Source: Tenggerimyces flavus (GTDB taxonomy: Bacteria > Actinomycetota > Actinomycetes > Propionibacteriales > Actinopolymorphaceae). Taken from it: a DNA stretch of 64,000 nucleotides. Position 1 is the stretch's first letter; every line of letters begins with the position of its first letter. Below the pieces are notes generated by a model. It was given only the letters and a program-made list of their open reading frames with translations, made no database searches and was not told where the DNA came from. The stretch spans positions 744,001 through 808,000 of the forward strand of contig NZ_JAFBCM010000001.1 in assembly GCF_016907715.1 (NCBI RefSeq), given 5' to 3'. A program made the position numbers and the translations under genes. Below, one piece after another: positions 53,156 to 60,049 of the stretch.

Positions 53156-54406
53156 TCAGCAGACCGAGTCCCGGGGCTTGGGATTGGGCAGGCCGAACAA
53201 GGTACGGCCACGCAAGCCCACCCAAGTCCCGGCCAGCGCCGCGAGACCCCAGATCCACCCGTGCAGGCTGCCCGAGGCGATGCCGGCGAGGTACGCGCCG
53301 ATGTTGCAGCCCTGCGCCAGCCGCGCGCCGATGCCCATGATGATCCCGCCGAGGATGGCCGCGAGCGCCGTACGCCACGGGATCCGCTTGTGGAACGTCC
53401 ACGCACCGCCCGCCGCGGCCGCGACAGCAGCGCCGAACATGATCCCGATGTCCGTCAAGCTCGTCTTGTCAGTGAGGATCGGCGCCGCCAACGACTTCGC
53501 CTGCGCGGGCTGCTGCCAGAACGCCCACGTCTCCGGGTGCAGACCCAGCACCTGCAGGAACTTCGCACCCCACAAGCCGAAAGCGCTCGTGATCCCCCAA
53601 GCACCACCCGACACGAGCAGCACCAGACCGCCGAGCGCGGCGAGAGCGAGCGCACCCACCCACAGCGGCCACGACCCACGCAAAGCGCGCGCGAGACCCG
53701 ACGCGCTCGGCACCACGTCGACCGGCGGCGGCACGCGCCGCTTCTGGATGTACCGCGTCACCAGCACGATCCCGGCCAGCACGGCGATCGTGATCGCCCA
53801 CGAGCCGAACCAACCCACGTGGTCAGACAGCACGAAGGGAGGCAACGCGGGCAGGTCGCGCACGAGCTCCCACTGCCACGCGAACAGCACCGACCCGACG
53901 ATGAACCCACCCAGCGTCAACACGATCGTCGACTGCCCCGAGCCCACCGCGAACAACGTTCCCGACGCGCACGCGCCACCCAACTGCATGCCGAGCCCGA
54001 ACAGGAACGCGCCGAGCACGAGCCCCACGCCGAGCGGACCTGCCGACGGCGTCGGCGTACTGCCGAACAGCCCGGCGCCCGTCCCGATGATCAGCGCGAA
54101 CAAGGTGGCCGTCGTGCCGAGCAGGACGGCATGCGCCCGCAGACCCGTTCCGTTGCCGACCGCGACCAGCTGCCGCCACGCCGATGTGAAGCCGAATCGC
54201 GAATGGAACAAGACGAAACCCAGTCCGAGGCCGAGCGCCAACAGCACGGCGGACTTCACGCCATGGTTCGCCGCGACGAAGACGACCAGCGCGAGCCCGC
54301 CCGCCAGCGCGACGGCCAGCGGGACCCAGTTGGCGGGCCGCAGCGGCGGCGCTTTCGGCGTGGGGGCGGACGTGACGTACTTGAACAGGGACGTCGTGGT
54401 GGCCAC
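53156..54406 (-). CDS. YeeE/YedE-family sulfur transporter
   Basis: A 416-residue protein with roughly 10 membrane helices. Starting at GTG 54406 gives the ribosome binding site GGAGA seven nt upstream; a TTG six codons earlier lacks one. Conserved motifs are FLFGLGMQLGGACASGTLF and GIGARLAQGCNIGAYLAGIASGS, each with a Cys that in this family (TsuA/YeeE) takes part in thiosulfate or sulfur-compound transfer. HSRFGFTSAWRQ is also typical. It ends 4 nt after the convergent serine hydrolase and is preceded by a possible small ORF. Confidence 0.9.
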   Translation of the reverse strand: MATTTSLFKYVTSAPTPKAPPLRPANWVPLAVALAGGLALVVFVAANHGVKSAVLLALGLGLGFVLFHSRFGFTSAWRQLVAVGNGTGLRAHAVLLGTTATLFALIIGTGAGLFGSTPTPSAGPLGVGLVLGAFLFGLGMQLGGACASGTLFAVGSGQSTIVLTLGGFIVGSVLFAWQWELVRDLPALPPFVLSDHVGWFGSWAITIAVLAGIVLVTRYIQKRRVPPPVDVVPSASGLARALRGSWPLWVGALALAALGGLVLLVSGGAWGITSAFGLWGAKFLQVLGLHPETWAFWQQPAQAKSLAAPILTDKTSLTDIGIMFGAAVAAAAGGAWTFHKRIPWRTALAAILGGIIMGIGARLAQGCNIGAYLAGIASGSLHGWIWGLAALAGTWVGLRGRTLFGLPNPKPRDSVC

Positions 54407-54458
54407 AGGAGTATCTCCGAGCAATGAGGAGGTGGTGCGGGCTGGCAGAGGTGCGGGC

Positions 54459-54560
54459 TCAGCGGCGACAGAGCGCGTCGTCGACGATGACGAGCGTCAC
54501 CGCGAACAGGGCCAGGCAGAGCTGGCCGGCCAGATTGCGCACGTTCGTCACCTTAGGCAC
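54459..54560 (-). CDS. Possible 33-residue membrane peptide before the YeeE/YedE gene
   Basis: A GTG-started frame of 34 codons, 52 nt before the sulfur transporter. The product is mainly one hydrophobic helix (LCLALFAVTLVIV) with two cysteines, one in the last residues (DDALCRR). A weak AGGTGGG precedes the GTG. A leader peptide, a small membrane partner or an accidental frame are all possible. It does not match the known RRHVDL-type actinobacterial sulfur leaders. Confidence 0.3.
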   Translation of the reverse strand: MPKVTNVRNLAGQLCLALFAVTLVIVDDALCRR

Positions 54561-54652
54561 GCAGCCCACCTAGCGAGAGGCGGAGTTCACGATGCGGACT
54601 CCCGCGCCAATTCCAGCGAACGGCTGCGCCGGCAGCCCCACAGGTGATATTT

Positions 54653-54666
54653 CTGTCACATGACAG
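54653..54666 (+). promoter_or_regulatory. Palindrome CTGTCA-CA-TGACAG on the start of the ArsR fusion
   Basis: 6-bp arms with a 2-nt centre cover the ATG at 54660. A -10 like TGATAT lies at 54645-54650. An ArsR-type repressor could bind here and block its own transcript. Confidence 0.45.
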
Positions 54667-55457
54667 CGGCCGCACCAGCCGAGGAGGCCTCGCAGCCCGT
54701 CTGGCGCGCGCTCGCGAGCCCGTTCCGGCGGCAGCTGCTGGACGAGCTCGGCCGCGGCCCGCGCACGACCGCCGAGCTGGCCGCCGCGAACCAGGACCTG
54801 AGCAGGTACGCCGTCATGCAGCACCTCGGCGTCCTCGAGGAGGCCGGGCTCGTCGTCGTCCGGCGGCGCGGCCGCTATCGCTACAACCACCTGAACCCCG
54901 CGCCGCTCCGCGAGTGGTACGAGCGCTGGGTGACCCCGTTGGCCGACCGCACCGCGGGCGAGCTGCTCGCGCTGAGGCGGCACGTCGAAACAGAGCAAGG
55001 AGGGGCGGAGATGACCATTGAGGTGGACGAGGTCCGGGTCGTACGGATCGAGAACGAGCTCCGGTTCCGGGCCACACCCGATCGCATCTTCCGGGCGATG
55101 ACCGAGGAGACGCTCGAGTGGTTTCCCACGAGCTATGGCGAAACGCGGACGAAGGCCGTCGTGATGGAGCCGCGCGTCGGCGGTCTCCACTACGAGGACT
55201 GGGGCGACGGCGCCGGCCATCTGTACGGCCACGTCACCGGCTGGGACCCGCCGCGGGCCTGGTCGACGCGCGGCCGCCTCATGCCCGGCACGATCCTGGA
55301 CACGGAGTACGAGCTCGTCCCCGATGGCGCGGAGACGATCGTGCGGGTGTCGAAGGTCGCTGTCGGCCCGATGTCGCCGGAGGAGGCCGCGAGCATCTAC
55401 AAGTACGGCGACGTCTCGAACTTCGAAGCGGCGCTGCGCGCTGTGGTCGAGCGATGA
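54660..55457 (+). CDS. ArsR-type regulator fused to an SRPBCC (AHSA1-like) domain
   Basis: A 265-residue fusion. Residues about 10-105 are an ArsR/HTH_20 winged helix (QPVWRALASPFRRQLLDELGRG, TTAELAAANQDLSRYAVMQHL, VLEEAGLVVVRRRGRYRYNHL). From about 125 an SRPBCC/AHSA1 domain follows (LRFRATPDRIFRAMTE, WFPTSYGE, VMEPRVGGLHYEDWGDG, GHLYGHVTGWDPPRAWST). These two are usually separate, adjacent genes. An in-frame ATG (55011, Met118) with the perfect ribosome binding site AAGGAGG seven nt before it could give the SRPBCC domain alone. It overlaps the next gene by ATGA. Confidence 0.85.
   Translation: MTAAAPAEEASQPVWRALASPFRRQLLDELGRGPRTTAELAAANQDLSRYAVMQHLGVLEEAGLVVVRRRGRYRYNHLNPAPLREWYERWVTPLADRTAGELLALRRHVETEQGGAEMTIEVDEVRVVRIENELRFRATPDRIFRAMTEETLEWFPTSYGETRTKAVVMEPRVGGLHYEDWGDGAGHLYGHVTGWDPPRAWSTRGRLMPGTILDTEYELVPDGAETIVRVSKVAVGPMSPEEAASIYKYGDVSNFEAALRAVVER
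54997..55003 (+). promoter_or_regulatory. Internal Shine-Dalgarno AAGGAGG inside the ArsR-SRPBCC fusion
   Basis: AAGGAGG stands 7 nt before the in-frame ATG at 55011, so a separate SRPBCC protein of about 148 residues can be made from the same gene. Confidence 0.6.
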
Positions 55458-55942
55458 CGAACGACCCGCGCCAGCTCGAGCCGGACCACCTGCCGACACC
55501 GTTCACCGCCGCCGAGATCCGCGACGCCAGCCCACCCGGGAAGACCGTTCGCGTGCTCGTCGAGTCGGACGGCGAGGGCCCGTACCTGACGGTGACGCGG
55601 TACGACTCGTGCGACTCCGAGGGTGCGATTCGCCAGGCCTGGCAGGAAAGTCCCGAGGGCATCCGGCTGTCCGAGCCGCAGGAGTTCCAGTCGGCCTGGC
55701 TCGATCTGCAGGCGCACGCCTCGTTCCCGGTCGCGACCACGACCCGCGACGAGGTCGAGCTCGACACGCCGTTCGGCCGGCTGGACTGCCTGCGCTACGT
55801 CCGCCGCGACGGGGACGACGTGGACACGTTCTGGTTCGCTCGCTCGATGCCCGGCATGCCGGTCCGGATGGAGAGCGCCACGGGCGGCCGGGTCGTCGAT
55901 CGGAGAACCCAACAGTCCAACGAGATTCACGACGAGAAGTAG
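55454..55942 (+). CDS. Conserved-looking hypothetical protein, 162 residues
   Basis: The ATG overlaps the ArsR-SRPBCC stop (ATGA), so it is the second gene of that operon. The middle contains VRVLVESDGEGPYLTVTRYDSCDSEGA, then WLDLQAHASFPVATTTRDEVELDTPFGRLDC and YVRRDGDDVDTFWFARSMPGMPV. The pattern suggests a small beta-rich domain that could sit beside a lipid-binding SRPBCC protein. No family is recognised. Its end has an unusually polar tail (VVDRRTQQSNEIHDEK). Confidence 0.7.
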   Translation: MTNDPRQLEPDHLPTPFTAAEIRDASPPGKTVRVLVESDGEGPYLTVTRYDSCDSEGAIRQAWQESPEGIRLSEPQEFQSAWLDLQAHASFPVATTTRDEVELDTPFGRLDCLRYVRRDGDDVDTFWFARSMPGMPVRMESATGGRVVDRRTQQSNEIHDEK

Positions 55943-56244
55943 TGCCCGGCCTCGAGGTCCGCGTGCAGACCGATCTGCACGCGATCGAGGACAAGTTCGA
56001 GGTCATCGCCGCCGGGCAGGCGATCGCGATCGCGCCAGCGGAGCTGCGCGGCCTCCGCCCCGACCTCACGGCGGTTCCGCTGGAGGGCGTCGAGCCCAGC
56101 CACGTCGTCCTCGCCACCCGCGCCGGCGACCGCCGCCGGCTGGTCACCGCGTTCCGCAAGGTCGCGCAGGCTCAGTTCACCAGGCCGAGTCAGGTCAGCG
56201 GGCGAAACAGGTCTGCCTCGAACCGGTACGCGTCGCCGCGGTAG
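55942..56244 (+). pseudogene. Remnant of a LysR-type regulator C-terminus
   Basis: A short frame from GTG 55942 reads VPGLEVRVQTDLHAIEDKF, then EVIAAGQAIAIAPAELRGL and VEPSHVVLATRAGDRRRLVTAFRKVA. This matches the last third of a LysR effector domain. The helix-turn-helix half is missing, and the last 55 bases overlap the convergent GntR gene. It is probably left over from a deletion. Confidence 0.5.
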
Positions 56245-56903
56245 ACCGTCCGGCTGAGCAGAACCGGGACGCCGTCGAGGTCGTAGGTGACCTCGTCGCC
56301 GACCAGCACCGGCGCACCGACGACCAGCTCGAGCAAGGTCGCGACCTCGCCGTCCGCGGCCTGCGCCTGCACCGCGTACGCGCTCCGGGCCACCCGCACG
56401 CCGCACTCGACGAGCAACGCTTCGTACAGCGAACGGTCAGTCAGGTTGACTGTTTCGAGCCCGGCGGCGCGGGCCGCCACGAGCACGGTGGTATCGACGC
56501 ACAGCGGCGCACCGTCCATGCCGCGAACCCGGCGCACCTCCAGCACGGGCGCCGACGGCGCGATGCGCAGTCGGGTCGCCTCATCGATCGTCGCCGGCCG
56601 CCGGATCTGGCGCAGGATCCGCGACGAGGCTTGGAGTCCGCGCGCGGCGGCCATCTCGGTGAAGCTCTGCAGCACACTCGGTGGTTCGCCGAGGAGCTGG
56701 CGCGTGACGTACCAGCCGCGCTGCGACGACGCGCTCAGCTGCCCGTCCTCCGCGAGCCGGGTCAATGCCTGCCGCAGCGTCTCCCGGCTCACGCCGATGC
56801 GCTCGGCGAGAGCTCGTTCGCCGGGCAGCCGCGAGCCAGGCGCGAACATCCCCCGGCGGAGCGCGTCGCTCAGCCAGGCGTACGCATGTTGGCTCGCTGT
56901 CAC
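56190..56903 (-). CDS. GntR-family regulator, HutC/UTRA subfamily
   Basis: A 237-residue protein read from GTG 56901-56903, which stands 8 nt behind the -10 box TACGGT; a TTG six codons earlier is less likely. The winged helix is at about 5-65 (AYAWLSDALRRGMFAPGSRLPGERALAERIGVSRETLRQ...). The UTRA effector domain follows (ITR-like LEVRRVRGMDGAPLCVDTTVL, LYEALLVECGVRV, PVLVGDEVTYDLDGVPVLLSRTVYRGDAYRF). Members such as DasR and NagR sense GlcNAc-6-P or GlcN-6-P. It is divergent from the NagB-like gene, with half-sites of DasR type in between. Confidence 0.9.
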   Translation of the reverse strand: MTASQHAYAWLSDALRRGMFAPGSRLPGERALAERIGVSRETLRQALTRLAEDGQLSASSQRGWYVTRQLLGEPPSVLQSFTEMAAARGLQASSRILRQIRRPATIDEATRLRIAPSAPVLEVRRVRGMDGAPLCVDTTVLVAARAAGLETVNLTDRSLYEALLVECGVRVARSAYAVQAQAADGEVATLLELVVGAPVLVGDEVTYDLDGVPVLLSRTVYRGDAYRFEADLFRPLT

Positions 56904-56911
56904 AAGCTCGG

Positions 56912-56917
56912 ACCGTA
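56912..56917 (-). promoter_or_regulatory. -10 box TACGGT for the GntR gene
   Basis: TACGGT on the minus strand ends 8 nt before the GTG at 56903 and supports that start. Confidence 0.45.
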
Positions 56918-56928
56918 CCAATCTGTGT

Positions 56929-56934
56929 TAGCGT
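56929..56934 (+). promoter_or_regulatory. -10 box TAGCGT for the amino-sugar operon
   Basis: TAGCGT lies 39 nt before the NagB-like GTG. A start of transcription near 56941 would leave the two AGACCAGT words just downstream. Confidence 0.4.
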
Positions 56935-56946
56935 CGAGCCGGAAGC

Positions 56947-56963
56947 AGACCAGTTAGACCAGT
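56947..56963 (+). promoter_or_regulatory. Two AGACCAGT half-sites, probable GntR (DasR-like) operator
   Basis: AGACCAGT occurs at 56947-56954 and 56956-56963 as a direct repeat of 9-bp period. It is the half-site of the Streptomyces DasR element (ACTGGTCT-AGACCAGT), but both copies point the same way. Confidence 0.55.
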
Positions 56964-56973
56964 CGGAGAGCCC

Positions 56974-57741
56974 GTGGACGACACCGTCTTCCCCGATCCG
57001 ATCACGCTCGGCCGTGCCCTCGCCGAGCGGATCGCGACGCAGTTCGCCGCTGCCCGAGCGGACGGGCGACGGTTCGTGCTCGGCTGCCCCGGCGGGCGCA
57101 CGCCGGTGTCCACGTACGCCGCCCTCGCGGAGTTGGTCACCGGCAGAGACCTCGACCACGTCGTGATCGCGATGATGGACGAGTACGTGCTGGACGGTCC
57201 GCGCCGGCTCGTCGACGCCGCCGAACCGTACAGCTGCCGGCGCTTCGGCCGCGAGCACATCGCAGGCCCGCTGGGGATTCCGGACGACCGCTTCCTCGTC
57301 CCGGACCTCGAGACCGACTACGACGCCAGGCTCGCGGAGCTCGGCGGCATCGACCTGTTCCTGCTCGCGAGCGGCGCGTCGGACGGGCACATCGGGTTCA
57401 ACCCGCCGGGCAGCCCGAGCGACTCGACAACGCGGGTCGTCGCGCTCGCCGAGGCCACCCGCCAGGACAACCTCGGCACGTTCCCCGTCCTCGGCAGCAT
57501 CGAGAACGTGCCGCGCTTCGGCCTCACGGTGGGCATCGACACGATCCGACGGCTGTCGCGCAGCGCGGTGATGGTCGTCCATGGGGCGCACAAGGCCGAG
57601 GCGGCCACCCGGTTGCGTGCGGCGAGGACGTACGACCCGGAGTGGCCGGCGACCATCGCCGCCGACTGTCAGGAAGCCGAACTGTTCATCGACCAGGCCG
57701 CGGCCGATGGGCCGGGCGCACGAGAGGCTGGAGACGACTGA
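56974..57741 (+). CDS. NagB-like glucosamine-6-phosphate deaminase/isomerase
   Basis: A 255-residue protein with a GTG start behind GGAGAG. It has the NagB/6-phosphogluconolactonase fold: FVLGCPGGRTPVSTYAAL, VIAMMDEYVLDG (family motif DEY), and LFLLASGASDGHIGFNPPGSP like the NagB catalytic loop. It continues with FPVLGSIENVPRFGLTVGIDTI, SAVMVVHGAHKAEA and a C-terminal helix. It should convert an amino-sugar 6-phosphate to a fructose-6-phosphate-type product with release of ammonia. It overlaps the GH4 gene by TGATG. NagA is not in the window. Confidence 0.82.
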   Translation: MDDTVFPDPITLGRALAERIATQFAAARADGRRFVLGCPGGRTPVSTYAALAELVTGRDLDHVVIAMMDEYVLDGPRRLVDAAEPYSCRRFGREHIAGPLGIPDDRFLVPDLETDYDARLAELGGIDLFLLASGASDGHIGFNPPGSPSDSTTRVVALAEATRQDNLGTFPVLGSIENVPRFGLTVGIDTIRRLSRSAVMVVHGAHKAEAATRLRAARTYDPEWPATIAADCQEAELFIDQAAADGPGAREAGDD

Positions 57742-59036
57742 TGGCCAGGATCAAGCTCGCCTACCTGGGCGGGGGATCGACGCGCGCCGCGGGGACGATG
57801 GCGTCGTTCATCCACGGCGGTGAGCGGTTCGCGGGCTCGGAGGTCGTGCTGATCGACCTCGACGCCGACCGGCTCGCGCTTATCAAGCAACTTGCCGAAC
57901 GGATGGTCAAGCGCGCCGGCCTCGAGCTGACCATCACCGCGACGACCGATCGGCGGGAGGGGCTCCGCGACTGCGACGCGCTGCTGTCGAGCTTCCGGCC
58001 CGGCGGGTTCGAGGCACGAGCGCTGGACGAACGCATCCCCATGAAACACGGGGTGATCGGCCAGGAGACCCAGGGGCCGGGCGGCTTCTTCATGGCGCTG
58101 CGGTCGATCGCGGTCATGCAGTCGGTCGCCGACGACATCGCGGCAGTATGTCCGAACGTACGAATCTTCAACTACACCAACCCGGTCAACCTCGTCGCGC
58201 AGGCGATGACGACGTACACCGACATCCCCACGATCTCGCTGTGCGAGGGGCCGAAGATCTTCCCGCTGGGAGTCGCGGGGGCCGCCGGGCTCGACCCGGC
58301 CAAGCTCGAGTCGACGATGGTCGGGCTCAACCACCTGTGCTGGAGCGTGCAGCACACCTACGAGGGCGAAGACCTGATTCCCCTTCTGCACAAGGCGGAA
58401 GCGGAACGCACCGACCTGTCGGAACACGATCGGCGCATCCTCCACCTCGCGACGACGATGGAGTCGATCCCGTCGTACTACTTCCTCAACTACTACTACC
58501 GCGACGACGTTCTCCGCGAGCAGCTCGCCGCGCCCCGGACTCGGGCCGAAGAGATCATGGCCGAGGTGCCGTCGTATTGGGCGCACTACCGCGAGCAAGC
58601 CGAGTCGGACGACCCTCAGTTGGACCCGGCGCGGTCGCGCGGCGGCATCCACGAGCTGGAGCTCGCGATCGACGCGATGCATGCTTTCTTCAACGACACC
58701 GGCGAAATCTTGCCGGTCAACCTGCCCAACGCGAACGGCGTGCTGCCCGGCTTCGACTGGGACGTGGTCGTCGAGGTGCCGACGCGGATCGACCGTTCCG
58801 GCTTCACGCCGCTGCCGCAGCCGCCGCTGCCGCACACCGTGCGCGGGCTGGTGCAGGCACTGGCCGAGCACCAGGTCCTCGCCGCGCACGCGGCCTGGGA
58901 GGGCGACCACCGCGACGGCGTCCGCGCACTCGCCTCGCACCCGCTGGTGCCTTCGCTGACGGTGGCGGAGAACCTGTACGCCGACCTGGCGAAGGCACAC
59001 GCCGAACACCTACCGGAACGGCTGCTCCCTCGGTGA
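57741..59036 (+). CDS. GH4-family glycosidase (6-phospho-beta-glucosidase type)
   Basis: A 431-residue protein. The NAD+-binding N-terminus is KLAYLGGGSTRAAGT, with VVLIDLDADRLALI. It has NYTNPVNLVAQAM, SLCEGPKIFPLGVAG with the metal-ligand cysteine, and GLNHLCWSVQHTYEG with the metal-ligand histidine, all GH4 signatures. FLNYYYRDDVL and NLPNANGVLPGFDWDVVVEVP follow. GH4 enzymes use NAD+ and Mn2+ to split phosphorylated or unphosphorylated glycosides by a redox mechanism. With the neighbouring genes, the substrate is probably an amino-sugar disaccharide; this is an inference. Confidence 0.9.
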   Translation: MARIKLAYLGGGSTRAAGTMASFIHGGERFAGSEVVLIDLDADRLALIKQLAERMVKRAGLELTITATTDRREGLRDCDALLSSFRPGGFEARALDERIPMKHGVIGQETQGPGGFFMALRSIAVMQSVADDIAAVCPNVRIFNYTNPVNLVAQAMTTYTDIPTISLCEGPKIFPLGVAGAAGLDPAKLESTMVGLNHLCWSVQHTYEGEDLIPLLHKAEAERTDLSEHDRRILHLATTMESIPSYYFLNYYYRDDVLREQLAAPRTRAEEIMAEVPSYWAHYREQAESDDPQLDPARSRGGIHELELAIDAMHAFFNDTGEILPVNLPNANGVLPGFDWDVVVEVPTRIDRSGFTPLPQPPLPHTVRGLVQALAEHQVLAAHAAWEGDHRDGVRALASHPLVPSLTVAENLYADLAKAHAEHLPERLLPR

Positions 59037-60001
59037 CGTACTACCTCGGCGTCGACGCGGGCAACAGCAAGACGCTCGCGATGGTCTGCACGGCCACCGG
59101 CGAGGTGGTGGGGTTCGGGCGCAGCGGGAACGGCGACATCTACGGCGCCGCGACCGCCGACACGGCGGTGGACACGGTGTTGGCGGCGATCGCTTCGACC
59201 TCGATCGACCTCGCCGAGGTCGACGGTGCCGCGTTCCGGCTGGCCGGGATCGACTGGCCGGCGGACGAGGCGTTCTGGCGCAAGCAACTGGCAGACAAGC
59301 TTCCTGACCTTCGATCGGTGACCATCGAGAACGACGGCTTCGCGGCGATCCGATGCGGCTCGCTCTCCGGCATCGGGCTCGGGATCGTGGTCGGCACCGG
59401 GAACGCCGTCGCCGGCCGAGGACCGAAGGGCACGAGCTTCAGCGCTTCGTTCTGGATCCAGGAGGAGAACGGCGCCGCCGGCCTCGGAGCGGCGGCGCTG
59501 CGGGCGGTGTTCCACGAAGCCGCCGGCATCGGTCCGGCCACCACCCTCACGCCGACGCTGCTCGCGCACTTCGGGCAGGACGACGCCGAGAGCCTGCTGG
59601 AGCTGCTGACGGCACGCGAAGGTCCGCGCGAGCCGCGCGACCGGCCCGTGCTCGCTCCCCTCGTCACCCGTGCCGCCGCCAGTGGCGACGCCGTCGCACG
59701 CGAGATCGTCACCGAGATGGCGGAACGGCTCGCGGACTACACCGCGTTCGTCGCCCGCAGGGTCGGCTACGCCGCGACGGACCCGATGCCGATCGTCCTC
59801 GCCGGCTCGGTCGTCGCCGGAGGCGAGTGCGTGGCAGACGCCATCGCCGCCGCCCTCCCCCGCCAACTCCCCAACGCCCACACGACAATCTCCACCCTCC
59901 CACCCATCGCCGGAGCCACCCTCGACGCCCTCGCCGAGTCCAGCGTCGAGCTGACCGAAGCGATCGTGGACGAGCTGCGCGCTACGATCCCCACGCTGTA
60001 G
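59033..60001 (+). CDS. N-acetylglucosamine kinase-like protein (BadF/BcrA ATPase family)
   Basis: A 322-residue protein starting at a GTG that overlaps the GH4 stop. The phosphate loop YYLGVDAGNSKTLAMVCTA matches the ASKHA kinase fold. GIVVGTGNAVAGRG, SFWIQEENGAAGLGAAALRA, PIVLAGSVVAGGE and a C-terminal helical lid follow. The family includes GlcNAc kinases. Its place behind a NagB-like deaminase and a GH4 enzyme supports phosphorylation of a free amino sugar released inside the cell. A role as ATPase activator is possible but less likely here. Confidence 0.85.
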   Translation: MTYYLGVDAGNSKTLAMVCTATGEVVGFGRSGNGDIYGAATADTAVDTVLAAIASTSIDLAEVDGAAFRLAGIDWPADEAFWRKQLADKLPDLRSVTIENDGFAAIRCGSLSGIGLGIVVGTGNAVAGRGPKGTSFSASFWIQEENGAAGLGAAALRAVFHEAAGIGPATTLTPTLLAHFGQDDAESLLELLTAREGPREPRDRPVLAPLVTRAAASGDAVAREIVTEMAERLADYTAFVARRVGYAATDPMPIVLAGSVVAGGECVADAIAAALPRQLPNAHTTISTLPPIAGATLDALAESSVELTEAIVDELRATIPTL

Positions 60002-60049
60002 CAGCGAAAACCTGGTGCGCGAGGAGAGGTAGCCGCAGTAGCTTCGAGC

